A stretch of 64,000 nucleotides of DNA from Streptomyces sp. Je 1-79 (GTDB lineage: Bacteria > Actinomycetota > Actinomycetes > Streptomycetales > Streptomycetaceae): assembly GCF_025195125.1 (NCBI RefSeq), contig NZ_JAMGSL010000009.1, positions 5,091 through 69,090 of the forward strand, in the 5' to 3' direction. This document shows, in pieces, positions 39,912-47,936 of the stretch. The translations under genes were made by a program, and so were the position numbers. The notes under the pieces are model-generated. The model saw only the letters and a program-made list of their open reading frames with translations, ran no database searches and was not told where the DNA came from. How positions within the stretch are numbered: position 1 is the stretch's first letter; the number at the start of each line of letters is the position of its first letter.

Positions 39912-39938
39912 AACCGTGGTCGCACGCTCAGCATTCCC
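39912..39938 (-). promoter_or_regulatory. SigR-dependent autoregulatory promoter
   Basis: On the minus strand the sequence is GGGAAT, an 18-base spacer, then GTT, an exact match to the SigR consensus GGGAAT-N18-GTT. It is about 45 bases upstream of the long-form ATG of sigR, so its transcript can encode SigR'. The -35 element overlaps the last codons of the upstream hydrolase gene. Confidence 0.9.
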
Positions 39939-40611
39939 GGAGTGACGCGACCCACGAAGCGACTTCTTCGACGATGAGTTCGAGCGTCTCTTCGGGTGTC
40001 ACGGGGGCGCGCTTGGGGACGGCGAAGCCGTGATCGCCGTACGGCACCTCGGCGAGCCGGTACGGCCCTTCGGGGAATTCCGCGGGCCTGCCGAAGGAGT
40101 CGTTGCCGCCCTGGACGACGAGGGTGGGCAGGCCGGTGCCGAGCAGTTCGCCGGCCCGGGACTTCTCGGGCCTGCCCGGCGGGTGCAGCGGGAAGCTCAA
40201 CGCGAGGACGGCGGCGGCGCCGAGCTCCTCGCCGGTCCGGCAGGCGACCCGCGCGCCGGCGCTGCGGCCCCCGGCGATCACGGGAAGGCCGGACCGCGCG
40301 CCGCCGGACTTCGCGCCGCCGGACTGCCCGGGGCCGGACCGCGCGAGGGCGGGCCAGATACCGCGCCAGCCCGTGTCCAGGGTCTTCGGCGCGGGGGCCA
40401 CCTTCTTCCCGGCGACCCGCCACGGCTGCTCGACGAGGGCGACGGTCACCCCCCGCGGGGGCAGCGCTTCGGCGAGGGCCTGGAGGTCCCGTGCCTCGAT
40501 CCCGCCCCCGGCGCCATGGCCGAGGGCCAGGACCGTCCAGGGCTTCTTCCCGGGGTGCCAGGTGATCCGGGCGTCCCCGGCGTCCGTCGCAACGATCTCG
40601 CTCGTGGTCAC
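39928..40611 (-). CDS. Alpha/beta hydrolase-fold protein (dienelactone hydrolase-like)
   Basis: A 227-residue alpha/beta hydrolase. The nucleophile elbow is IAGGRSAGARVA (G-x-S-x-G) near 113-124; VVQGGNDSFG gives the likely acid Asp and PYGDHGFAVPK the catalytic His. LALGHGAGGGIEA is the oxyanion-hole loop. Substrate unknown. A low-complexity insert rich in Ser and Gly (about 95-110) is unusual. The GTG at 40611 follows an AGGATGG site. Its 3' end carries the sigR promoter. Confidence 0.85.
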   Translation of the reverse strand: MTTSEIVATDAGDARITWHPGKKPWTVLALGHGAGGGIEARDLQALAEALPPRGVTVALVEQPWRVAGKKVAPAPKTLDTGWRGIWPALARSGPGQSGGAKSGGARSGLPVIAGGRSAGARVACRTGEELGAAAVLALSFPLHPPGRPEKSRAGELLGTGLPTLVVQGGNDSFGRPAEFPEGPYRLAEVPYGDHGFAVPKRAPVTPEETLELIVEEVASWVASLREC

Positions 40612-40649
40612 GCCACCATCCTGCCGCGCGGGACCGGCCGGGGCGGCGC

Positions 40650-41465
40650 TCAGAACAGCGTGCCGACCTCCGGGCCGTCCAGTTCCGTCAGGAGCTCCGG
40701 CCCGTTGTTGCGGACGTTGCTCACCGCCGTCGCCACCGGGAACGCCCGCATCAGCCCCTCGGACGGCGCCGCGAGCAGCCCCGTGAGCGCCTCCGTCTCC
40801 GTGTGCCGGGGGTCCAGCCACGCGTCCCAGCGGTCCGGGGTAAGCATCAGCGGCATCCGGGGGTGGATGTCCGCGAGCGAGTGGGGGCCCTCCTCGGGGG
40901 CCACGCCCAGCGGGGCCTTCTCCGCCTCCGTCGTGATGACCGAACACGTCACCCACCAGGCCGCCGGGTGGTCGTCCGGCAGCGTGCGGTCGCGCCAGAA
41001 CTCGTACAGTCCCGCCATCGCGAAGACGGAGCCGTCCGCCGGGGTGACGAAGTACGGCTGCTTCCGCGGCCGCTTCTTCTTCCCCTCGACCTCCAGGTCC
41101 CGCTCCCCCGCCCCGGTGACCCACTCGTAGTAGCCGTCCGCCGGCAGGATGCACCGGCGCGTGGAGAAGGCCCGCTTGAAGGACGGCTTATCCGCGACCG
41201 TCTCCGCCCGCGCGTTGATCATCCGGGCCGCGCCCTCCGGGCTCTTCGACCAGGACGGGACGAGGCCCCACTTCAGTGCGCGCAGCTGGCGAACCGGCCG
41301 CGGCGAGTGCGCGTCTTTCAGAGGACGCTCCAGTACCGCGTAGACCTCCTTGGTGGGGGCCACGTTCCAGTCCGGAGCCAGGGTCTCCTCGGGCTCCCAC
41401 TTCTCGATCTCGAAGATCCGCACCAGATCCTCGGGTCGCCGACTCGCTGCATACCGTCCGCACAT
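40650..41465 (-). CDS. SOS response-associated peptidase (YedK/HMCES, SRAP)
   Basis: A 271-residue SRAP protein that forms a thiazolidine crosslink with abasic sites in single-stranded DNA. The invariant catalytic Cys is residue 2 (MCGRYAAS); NVAPTK supplies the asparagine, LPADGYYEW the glutamate and DIHPRMPLML the histidine. Both the ATG at 41465 and length agree with the family, because Cys2 must follow Met1 directly. An internal KKKRPRKQ segment is lineage-specific. Confidence 0.94.
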   Translation of the reverse strand: MCGRYAASRRPEDLVRIFEIEKWEPEETLAPDWNVAPTKEVYAVLERPLKDAHSPRPVRQLRALKWGLVPSWSKSPEGAARMINARAETVADKPSFKRAFSTRRCILPADGYYEWVTGAGERDLEVEGKKKRPRKQPYFVTPADGSVFAMAGLYEFWRDRTLPDDHPAAWWVTCSVITTEAEKAPLGVAPEEGPHSLADIHPRMPLMLTPDRWDAWLDPRHTETEALTGLLAAPSEGLMRAFPVATAVSNVRNNGPELLTELDGPEVGTLF

Positions 41466-41516
41466 ACGTGCCACACTGCCACGACCCCCGACCTCGCTGA
41501 GGAGCCGATCCAGAAA

Positions 41517-42203
41517 ATGAACGAAGTCCTCGGCACACAGCCCGCCCCGGAAGAGTGGCTGGTGATCGTCACCGGCGTGGCCGCGCTGCTCGTCACCGTG
41601 CCGCGCAGGATATGGCGGCTCTCGCGGAACGCCGTCACCATCGCCCACGAGGGCGGCCACGGGCTGGTCGCGCTCGTCACCGGTCGTCGGCTCCAGTCCA
41701 TCCGGCTCCACTCGGACACCAGCGGGCTGACCGTCTCGCGCGGCCGCCCCACCGGCATCGGCATGATCCTCACCGCCGCCGCCGGCTACACCGCCGCCCC
41801 GCTGCTCGGCCTCGGCGGCGCCTGGCTGCTCGCCGACCACCGGATCACCCTGCTCCTCTGGCTGGCGACCGCACTGCTCCTGGTCATGCTGGTGATGGTC
41901 AGGAACGCGTACGGGATCTTCACCGTCCTCCTGACGGGCGCCGCGTTCCTGCTGGTCTCCTGGCTCACCGGCCCGGACGTCCAGTCGGCGTTCGCGTACT
42001 CCGTCGTCTGGTTCCTGCTCCTCGGCGGGGTCCGCCCGGTCTTCGAACTCCAGGGCAAGCGGCGCCACGGAGGGGCACCGGACTCGGACGCCGACCAGCT
42101 CGCCCGGCTCACCCACGTCCACCCGGCGCTCTGGCTCTTCTTCTTCCACGCGGTCGCGATCTGCTCCCTGATCGGCGGAGGCCGCTGGCTGCTGGGGCTG
42201 TAG
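41517..42203 (+). CDS. M50-family membrane metalloprotease
   Basis: A 228-residue protein with about six transmembrane segments. HEGGHGLVALVTGR near residues 44-57 is the HExxH zinc motif of site-2-protease-like M50B enzymes; GVRPVFELQGKRR in the second half would hold the distal region. It should cut within or near membrane helices; its target is unknown. GAGGAG precedes the ATG by 12 bases. It is divergent from the SRAP gene, with 51 bases between the starts. Confidence 0.85.
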   Translation: MNEVLGTQPAPEEWLVIVTGVAALLVTVPRRIWRLSRNAVTIAHEGGHGLVALVTGRRLQSIRLHSDTSGLTVSRGRPTGIGMILTAAAGYTAAPLLGLGGAWLLADHRITLLLWLATALLLVMLVMVRNAYGIFTVLLTGAAFLLVSWLTGPDVQSAFAYSVVWFLLLGGVRPVFELQGKRRHGGAPDSDADQLARLTHVHPALWLFFFHAVAICSLIGGGRWLLGL

Positions 42204-42231
42204 CCGGCGCGTGCCCCACTAAAGTGAGGGC

Positions 42232-43584
42232 ATGACCGATACCTCCCCGCGCTCCGACCTGCACACCGACCTCTGGCCCGCCCCGTACGCGAGCGGTGCC
42301 GTCGACGCGACCGTCACCGTGCCCGGATCGAAGTCGGTCACCAACCGCGGCCTCGTCCTCGCCGCGCTCGCCGCCGAGCCGGGCTGGCTGCGCCGCCCGC
42401 TGCGCTCCCGCGACACGCTGCTGATGGCGGAGGCCCTGCGCACCCTGGGCGTGAAGATCGAGGAGACGGTGAACTCCAGCTCCTCCGTCGCGGGGGGCCC
42501 GGACGGCACGGGCGAGGCCTGGCGGATCATCCCGGCCGGGCTGCACGGCCCGGCGACCGTGGACGTCGGCAACGCCGGGACGGTCATGCGGTTCCTCCCG
42601 CCGGTCGCGGCCCTCGCCGACGGTCCGGTGCACTTCGACGGCGACGCCCGGTCCCACGAGCGCCCGCTGCACGGTGTGATCGACGCGCTGCGCGTGCTCG
42701 GCGCCCGGATCGACGACGACGGGCGCGGCGCGCTGCCGATGACCGTGCACGGCGGCGGGGCGCTGGACGGCGGCCCGGTGGAGATCGACGCCTCCTCGTC
42801 CTCCCAGTTCGTCAGCGCCCTGCTGCTCTCGGCGCCCCGCTTCAACCAGGGGGTGGAGGTACGCCATGTGGGCGCGAAGCTCCCCTCCCTCCCCCACATC
42901 CGGATGACCGTCGACATGCTCCGCGTGGTCGGCGCCCAGGTCGACGAGCCGGAGACGGGTGGCGAGCCGAACGTGTGGCGGGTCTCCCCCTCCGCGCTGC
43001 TCGGCCGTGACCTGACCGTCGAGCCCGATCTGTCGAACGCGCAGCCGTTCCTGGCCGCGGCCCTGGTCACCGGCGGCCGGGTGACGATCCCCGACTGGCC
43101 GGCCAGGACCACCCAGCCCGGTGACGCGCTGCGCGAGATCTTCACCGAGATGGGTGGCTCCTGCGAGCTGACCGAGGCGGGGCTCACCTTCACCGGCACC
43201 GGCCGGATCCACGGCATCGACGTGGACCTGAGCGAGGTCGGCGAGCTGACGCCCGGCATCGCGGCGGTCGCGGCGCTGGCCGACTCGCCGTCCACGCTGC
43301 GCGGTGTCGCGCACCTGCGGCTGCACGAGACGGACCGACTGGCCGCGCTCACCAAGGAGATCAACGAGCTCGGCGGCGATGTGACGGAGACCGAGGACGG
43401 GCTGTCCATCCGCCCGCGCCCGCTGCACGGCGGTGTCTTCCACACGTACCACGACCACCGGATGGCGACCGCGGGCGCGATCATCGGCCTCGCGGTCGAG
43501 GGAGTGGAGATCGAGAACGTGGCGACGACCGCCAAGACCTTGCCCGACTTCCCCAGGATGTGGACCGAAATGCTCGGAGTCTGA
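42232..43584 (+). CDS. aroA: EPSP synthase (3-phosphoshikimate 1-carboxyvinyltransferase)
   Basis: A 450-residue enzyme of the shikimate pathway, joining PEP to shikimate-3-phosphate. VPGSKSVTNRGLVLAAL holds the conserved Lys/Ser; VDVGNAGTVMRFLPP is the PEP loop; SSSSQFVSALLL and LRLHETDRLAALTKEI are further family motifs. A pair of serines in NSSSSVAGG marks an insertion common in actinomycetes. The rsgA gene starts three bases after its stop. Confidence 0.95.
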   Translation: MTDTSPRSDLHTDLWPAPYASGAVDATVTVPGSKSVTNRGLVLAALAAEPGWLRRPLRSRDTLLMAEALRTLGVKIEETVNSSSSVAGGPDGTGEAWRIIPAGLHGPATVDVGNAGTVMRFLPPVAALADGPVHFDGDARSHERPLHGVIDALRVLGARIDDDGRGALPMTVHGGGALDGGPVEIDASSSSQFVSALLLSAPRFNQGVEVRHVGAKLPSLPHIRMTVDMLRVVGAQVDEPETGGEPNVWRVSPSALLGRDLTVEPDLSNAQPFLAAALVTGGRVTIPDWPARTTQPGDALREIFTEMGGSCELTEAGLTFTGTGRIHGIDVDLSEVGELTPGIAAVAALADSPSTLRGVAHLRLHETDRLAALTKEINELGGDVTETEDGLSIRPRPLHGGVFHTYHDHRMATAGAIIGLAVEGVEIENVATTAKTLPDFPRMWTEMLGV

Positions 43585-43587
43585 TCC

Positions 43588-44601
43588 ATGCGGCGCTACG
43601 GCAAGCACACCGACGAGGACGACATCCGCCAGCGGCCCAACCGCAAGGGCAACCGTCCCCGTACCAGCATCCGTCCCAAGCACGAGGACGCGGTCGAGGG
43701 CATGGTCCTCACCGTGGACCGCGGCCGGCTCACCTGCCTCCTGGACGACCGGGTCGTCATGGCGATGAAGGCGCGCGAGCTGGGCCGCAAGGCGGCGGTC
43801 GTCGGCGACCGGGTCTCCCTCGTGGGCGATCTGTCCGGCGAGAAGGACACGCTGGCCCGGATCGTACGGATCGGTGAGCGCAGCTCCGTGCTCCGCCGCA
43901 CGGCCGACGACGACGACCCGTTCGAGCGGGTGGTGGTCGCCAACGCCGACCAGCTGGCGATCGTCACCGCGCTGGCCGACCCCGAGCCCCGCCCCCGCCT
44001 GATCGACCGCTGTCTGGTCGCCGCGTACGACGGCGGGCTGACCCCGCTCCTGGTGCTGACCAAGTCGGACCTGGCCAAGCCCGACGAACTCCTGGAGATG
44101 TACGGCGCGCTCGGTGTGCCCTACGTGGTGACCACGCGCGACGAGTTCGTGGACGGGGTCGCCGCCGAGCGGGTCCACGAGCACCTGAAGGGCCGCACGA
44201 CCGCGTTCGTCGGCCACTCCGGAGTCGGCAAGACGACCCTGGTCAACGCCCTGGTCCCGGAGGACCGGCGGCGGAGCACGGGCCATGTCAACGCGGTGAC
44301 GGGGCGCGGCCGGCACACCACGACCTCGGCGCTCGCCCTCCCGCTCAACGACAAGGAGGGCGGCTGGGTGATCGACACCCCGGGCGTGCGCTCCTTCGGC
44401 CTGCACCACGTCGACCCGTCCCGGGTGATCCTCGCCTTCCCCGATCTCGTACCGGGTACGGAGAACTGCCCGCGGGCGTGCAGCCACGACGAGCCGGACT
44501 GCGCGCTGGACGCGTGGGCGGCCGAGGGGCACGCCGATCCGGCGCGGCTCTATTCGCTGCGGCGCCTGCTCGCGACCCGGGAGCGACGCGAGGGCGACTG
44601 A
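43588..44601 (+). CDS. rsgA: RsgA/YjeQ, small-subunit ribosome biogenesis GTPase
   Basis: A 337-residue circularly permuted GTPase. An OB fold occupies about 38-105, then G4 (VLTKSDL) comes before G1 (GHSGVGKTTLVNAL) and G3 (DTPGVRSFG), the permuted order typical of RsgA. The C-terminal zinc knuckle is CPRACSHDEPDC. It tests the decoding centre of the 30S subunit late in assembly. A basic N-terminal segment (KHTDEDDIRQRPNRKGNRPR) binds rRNA by analogy. Co-transcribed with aroA. Confidence 0.95.
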   Translation: MRRYGKHTDEDDIRQRPNRKGNRPRTSIRPKHEDAVEGMVLTVDRGRLTCLLDDRVVMAMKARELGRKAAVVGDRVSLVGDLSGEKDTLARIVRIGERSSVLRRTADDDDPFERVVVANADQLAIVTALADPEPRPRLIDRCLVAAYDGGLTPLLVLTKSDLAKPDELLEMYGALGVPYVVTTRDEFVDGVAAERVHEHLKGRTTAFVGHSGVGKTTLVNALVPEDRRRSTGHVNAVTGRGRHTTTSALALPLNDKEGGWVIDTPGVRSFGLHHVDPSRVILAFPDLVPGTENCPRACSHDEPDCALDAWAAEGHADPARLYSLRRLLATRERREGD

Positions 44602-44693
44602 CTCGCGCACGTTTGCGGTCCCGCGCTGCCGGTAAGGGCATAATCGCACCAAGTGCGACGAAGCAGTCACCTACAGCGTGGGAGGCACGGACG

Positions 44694-45017
44694 ATGGCGT
44701 GGCTGCTCGTGGTGGTCGCCGGACTCCTGGAAACGGGGTTCGCGGTCTGCCTGAAGCTCTCGCACGGGTTCACCCGGTTCTGGCCGACGGTCGCGTTCGC
44801 CTGCTTCGCCCTCGGCAGCTTCGGGCTTCTGACGCTCGCGCTGCGGAAGCTGGACGTGGGTCCGGCGTACGCGGTGTGGACCGGCATCGGCGCGGCCGGG
44901 ACGGCGATCTACGGGATGATCTTCCTCGGTGACATCGTGTCGACCCTGAAGATCGTGTCGATCACGCTGGTGATCGTCGGGGTCATCGGCCTCCAGCTCT
45001 CGGGGTCGGCCCAGTGA
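44694..45017 (+). CDS. SMR-family transporter (SugE/QacE type)
   Basis: A 107-residue protein with four transmembrane helices. The conserved membrane glutamate sits in VAGLLETGFAVCLKLS (Glu13), and AYAVWTGIGAAGTAIYGMIFLGD is the SMR signature. It works as a dual-topology or antiparallel dimer exporting cations such as guanidinium or quaternary amines. GGGAGG lies ten bases before the ATG. I saw no guanidine riboswitch in the 92-base leader. Its last 109 bases overlap the 3' end of the convergent TetR gene. Confidence 0.92.
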   Translation: MAWLLVVVAGLLETGFAVCLKLSHGFTRFWPTVAFACFALGSFGLLTLALRKLDVGPAYAVWTGIGAAGTAIYGMIFLGDIVSTLKIVSITLVIVGVIGLQLSGSAQ

Positions 45018-45571
45018 CCGTCCGCGACGACGGGCACCGGGGCCACGACGTAGGAGAGCGCGAGCCGTAGGACGACCTCGCAGGCGTTCCGCACGTCCCC
45101 GTCGTCGTCGCCCTGGAGCGCCGCGGCGGCCCGGTCGCGGGCGAGCCCGAGCAGGTCGGCGGGGGACGGCACGCCCGCGTCGGCGCGGCGCTGCGCGGGT
45201 ACGGAGGAGGCGCGGGACCCGGCCCTGGCCGGTCGGGGCACGGGGAGCCGCTCCCCCCAGCATCCGGTGAGCAGGGCCCGCAGGACCGGGCGGGTGAAGG
45301 CTTCGGAGACGGTCCATTCGGCGACGGCGGCGAGGTTGCGCCGGGGCGGGGAGGGCGCGGCGAGCACCCGTTCGACGCCCTGGAGGTACGCGTCGGCCTC
45401 ACGGCGTACGAGTGCGCGGGCCAGGCCCTCCTTGCTGCCGAACTCGTTGTAGAGGGTCTGCCGGGAGACACCGGCGGCGGAGGCGACGTCGACCATCCGG
45501 ACCGCGGACCAGGGCAGCTCCACGAGCGCGGCGAGGGCGGCGTCGAGCAGTGCCTCACGCGCAGTCGGCAT
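44909..45571 (-). CDS. TetR-family regulator overlapping the SMR gene
   Basis: A 220-residue TetR protein. The HTH is REALLDAALAALVELPWSAVRMVDVASAAGVSRQTLYNEFGSKEGLARAL in pieces across residues 5-53. The ligand domain ends near ALSYVVAPVPV (about 180); the remaining 35 residues are read from DNA that is the antisense of the SMR gene, so the native stop may have been lost. Convergent overlap suggests mutual interference and hints that it regulates the SMR exporter. Confidence 0.82.
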   Translation of the reverse strand: MPTAREALLDAALAALVELPWSAVRMVDVASAAGVSRQTLYNEFGSKEGLARALVRREADAYLQGVERVLAAPSPPRRNLAAVAEWTVSEAFTRPVLRALLTGCWGERLPVPRPARAGSRASSVPAQRRADAGVPSPADLLGLARDRAAAALQGDDDGDVRNACEVVLRLALSYVVAPVPVVADGHWADPESWRPMTPTITSVIDTIFRVDTMSPRKIIP

Positions 45572-45677
45572 CGTCGCCTCCCGGCCAGAACGGTTCTGCG
45601 CTCAGAGTTGACGGGTCGCCACGCACTGTCAAGGGCTCCCGTAAGGCCACGTCCCTTCGAGGGATAGAGTTTCGACC

Positions 45678-46478
45678 ATGGCCGATTACCACGACGATCT
45701 GCGTCTCGCCCATGTCCTCGCGGATGCCGCCGACGCGGCCACCATGGACCGCTTCAAGGCGCTCGACCTGAAGGTCGAGACGAAGCCGGACATGACGCCG
45801 GTGAGCGAGGCGGACAAGGCGGCCGAGGAACTGATCCGCGCTCAGCTCAAGCGGGCGCGGCCGCGTGACGCGATCCTCGGCGAGGAGTACGGCGTGGAGG
45901 GCACGGGCCCGCGCCGCTGGGTGGTCGACCCCATCGACGGCACCAAGAACTACGTGCGGGGTGTGCCGGTCTGGGCCACCCTGATCGCGCTCATGGAGGC
46001 CGGTGACACCGGGTTCCAGCCGGTGGTCGGCGTGGTGTCGGCGCCGGCGCTCGGCCGGCGCTGGTGGGCGGCGAAGGGCGCGGGGGCGTACACCGGCCGC
46101 AGCCTGACCTCGGCGACGCGGCTCCAGGTGTCGAAGGTGGCGGAGCTGGGCGATGCGTCGTTCGCGTACTCCTCGCTGAGCGGCTGGGAGGAGCGGGGCC
46201 GCCTCGACGGTTTCCTCGACCTCACGCGCGCGTGCTGGCGGACCCGGGCGTACGGCGACTTCTGGCCGTACATGATGGTCGCCGAGGGTGCGGTGGACTT
46301 CTGCGCCGAGCCGGAGCTGTCGCTCTGGGACATGGCGGCGACGGCGATCGTGGTCCAGGAGGCGGGCGGCACGTTCACCGGCCTCGACGGCCGGCACGGC
46401 CCGCACAGCGGCAACGCGGCGGCGTCGAACGGACTGCTCCACGGCGAACTGCTGAGCTATCTGAACCAGAAGAACTGA
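45678..46478 (+). CDS. hisN: Histidinol-phosphatase (inositol monophosphatase family)
   Basis: A 266-residue Mg-dependent phosphatase. GEEYG (metal ligand Glu), VVDPIDGTKNYVRGVP and LSLWDMAATAIVVQEAGG are the IMPase motifs. In actinomycetes this subgroup is HisN, which dephosphorylates histidinol-phosphate in histidine synthesis; the ordering next to aroA/rsgA agrees with the S. coelicolor hisN region. ATG at 45678. Confidence 0.9.
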   Translation: MADYHDDLRLAHVLADAADAATMDRFKALDLKVETKPDMTPVSEADKAAEELIRAQLKRARPRDAILGEEYGVEGTGPRRWVVDPIDGTKNYVRGVPVWATLIALMEAGDTGFQPVVGVVSAPALGRRWWAAKGAGAYTGRSLTSATRLQVSKVAELGDASFAYSSLSGWEERGRLDGFLDLTRACWRTRAYGDFWPYMMVAEGAVDFCAEPELSLWDMAATAIVVQEAGGTFTGLDGRHGPHSGNAAASNGLLHGELLSYLNQKN

Positions 46479-46664
46479 CGGCGGTCCGAGCCGGAAGAAC
46501 GGACCGCACCTCGCGGGGCGCTTCGCGCGCCCTCCGAGGGCGCCTCGCGCGCCCCCTTGTTGACCGCCCCCTCTGGTGCCACTCTGAGAGTCCCCCCACT
46601 TGTGAACTTGTGAATTCGTTCTCGTTGAAGGCGGGAACGGTTCACCAAGGAGGTGGCTCCCTTC
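46479..46664. other. Spacer hisN-CBS gene with hairpins and a tandem CTTGTGAA
   Basis: The first half carries GGGGCGC/GCGCGCCCC-type repeats that can fold as a terminator for hisN. The second half is less GC-rich and has CTTGTGAA twice in tandem at 46599-46614, followed by a fine ribosome site AAGGAGG (46647-46653). It is the likely promoter area of the CBS gene. Confidence 0.5.
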
Positions 46665-47066
46665 ATGCTCGTCCGTGACGCCATGAGCACGGTGGTCCTC
46701 ACCATCGGTCCCGCCCACACCCTCCGTCAGGCCGCCCGGCTGATGTCGGCGCGCCGCGTCGGCGCGGCCGTCGTCCACGACACCGACGCCGGCGGCTTCG
46801 GAATCCTCACCGAGCGCGACATCCTCAACGCGATCGGCGCCGACCAGAACCCCGACCGCGAGACCGCGGGCTCCCACACCACGACCGACGTCGTCTTCGC
46901 CGCTCCCACCTGGACCCTGGAGGAGGCCGCCGCCGCCATGACCCACGGCGGCTTCCGCCACCTCGTCGTCCTCGACGGACACGGACCCGTGGGCATCGTC
47001 TCCGTACGCGACATCATCCGCTGCTGGACCCCCGCGCGCCGCCACGCGACGACCCTGGCGAGCTGA
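46665..47066 (+). CDS. Two-CBS-domain protein
   Basis: A 133-residue protein made of two CBS modules: LVRDAMSTVVLTIGPAHTLRQAARLMSARR in pieces over residues 2-55, then TTDVVFAAPTWTLEEAAAAM to VGIVSVRDIIRCW over 70-125. CBS pairs bind adenine nucleotides and act as sensors; no effector domain is attached. The ATG at 46665 is used because the GTG at 46653 lies within the ribosome site. Confidence 0.88.
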   Translation: MLVRDAMSTVVLTIGPAHTLRQAARLMSARRVGAAVVHDTDAGGFGILTERDILNAIGADQNPDRETAGSHTTTDVVFAAPTWTLEEAAAAMTHGGFRHLVVLDGHGPVGIVSVRDIIRCWTPARRHATTLAS

Positions 47067-47071
47067 CACGA

Positions 47072-47108
47072 GAGAGGGCCGGCCCGCGTGATGCGAGCCG
47101 GCCCTCTC
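47072..47108 (+). terminator. Terminator after CBS gene
   Basis: GAGAGGGCCGGC and GCCGGCCCTCTC form a perfect 12-bp stem with a 13-base loop, six bases after the CBS stop. Confidence 0.85.
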
Positions 47109-47198
47109 CCTTTCCACGGCGAGCGGCCTCGGCCGCGCAGGGCCTGGATCGCGGCCTCGGACCGCTCGCCGAAGTTCGGCCCGTGCCGGAGTCGAGCC

Positions 47199-47214
47199 TA
47201 CAATGGACAATGTC
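47199..47214 (+). promoter_or_regulatory. Promoter and possible operator of the Fur-family gene
   Basis: TACAAT at 47199-47204 is a good -10 hexamer. Just after it lies GACAATGTC (47206-47214), a near palindrome within TGGACAATGTCTAAG. The location fits autoregulation by the Fur-type protein encoded 70 bases downstream. Confidence 0.5.
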
Positions 47215-47283
47215 TAAGTCAAGTGAACATCCAAAGTCACACCAGTTCGGGACCTCGGACCCTCCGCTGTTACCCTGGCCCTT

Positions 47284-47703
47284 ATGAGTGACCTGTTGGA
47301 ACGTCTGCGCGGCCGCGGCTGGCGAATGACCGCGCAGCGGCGCGTCGTGGCCGAGGTCCTCGACGGAGATCATGTCCATCTGACCGCCGACGAGGTCCAT
47401 GCCCGCGCCGTGGAGCGGCTGCCGGAGATCTCCCGGGCGACCGTCTACAACACGCTGGGCGAGATGGTCACGCTCGGTGAGGTGATGGAGGTCGCGACGG
47501 ACGGCCGCGCCAAGCGGTACGACCCGAACGCCCATCGCCCGCACCAGCACCTGGTCTGCGGCCGCTGCGGCGCGATCCGTGACGTGCACCCCTCCGGCAA
47601 CCCGCTGGCGGACCTCCCGGACACCGAGCGCTTCGGCTTCACGATCTCGAACGTCGAGGTCACGTACCGGGGCATCTGCCCGAACTGCGCCACGACGGCC
47701 TGA
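47284..47703 (+). CDS. Fur-family metalloregulator (PerR/FurA-like)
   Basis: A 139-residue regulator. The wing-helix part is GWRMTAQRRVVAEVL and EISRATVYNTLGEM; HRPHQHLVCGRCG and the final CPNC give the regulatory His cluster and the structural zinc CxxC pairs. Whether it senses iron, peroxide, zinc or nickel cannot be read; no catalase, SOD or transporter gene adjoins it. ATG at 47284. Confidence 0.9.
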   Translation: MSDLLERLRGRGWRMTAQRRVVAEVLDGDHVHLTADEVHARAVERLPEISRATVYNTLGEMVTLGEVMEVATDGRAKRYDPNAHRPHQHLVCGRCGAIRDVHPSGNPLADLPDTERFGFTISNVEVTYRGICPNCATTA

Positions 47704-47716
47704 GCCGACCCGGCAG

Positions 47717-47744
47717 AGCCCCCACCGCACGGTGGGGGCTTTTC
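47717..47744 (+). terminator. Rho-independent terminator of the Fur-family gene
   Basis: AGCCCCCACCG pairs with CGGTGGGGGCT over 11 bases and is followed by TTTT, a classical terminator 14 bases after the stop. Confidence 0.92.
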
Positions 47745-47767
47745 GCGCGCCGCCGTACGCGGAGACG

Positions 47768-47806
47768 ACGAAGGCCCGGATCCAGTGACTGGATCCGGGC
47801 CTTCGT
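47768..47806 (-). terminator. Terminator of the first initiator tRNA gene
   Basis: An 18-bp perfect stem (ACGAAGGCCCGGATCCAG and complement) with a TGA loop, 11 bases past the tRNA 3' end. It shares a GGCCCGGATCC core with the terminator of the second tRNA copy. Confidence 0.85.
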
Positions 47807-47816
47807 TGCTACTGAG

Positions 47817-47890
47817 TAGCGGGGACAGGATTTGAACCTGCGACCTCTGGGTTATGAGCCCAGCGAGCTACCGAGCTGCTCCACCCCGCG
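47817..47890 (-). tRNA. Initiator tRNA-fMet (CAU), copy 1
   Basis: A 74-nt cloverleaf without encoded CCA. Acceptor CGCGGGG pairs with CCCCGC but position 1 (C) faces U72, the unpaired 1:72 end of initiators; the anticodon stem has three G-C pairs (CTGGG/CCCAG) around CTCATAA; the T loop is TTCAAAT. Together these mark the fMet initiator. Identical to the copy at 50154. Confidence 0.95.
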
Positions 47891-47936
47891 TCGGTGAACC
47901 CAACCTTACGGGACGCCCCCGACCAGCGCAAATCGC

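Noticed and set aside
42109..44670. An 850-codon minus-strand frame opposite aroA and rsgA
   Set aside because: Both plus-strand genes keep all catalytic motifs, so this is an antisense artefact.
44602..44693. Guanidine riboswitch before the SMR transporter
   Set aside because: I looked for the ykkC classes, including ACGR-loop hairpins, and found no convincing match in the 92-base leader.
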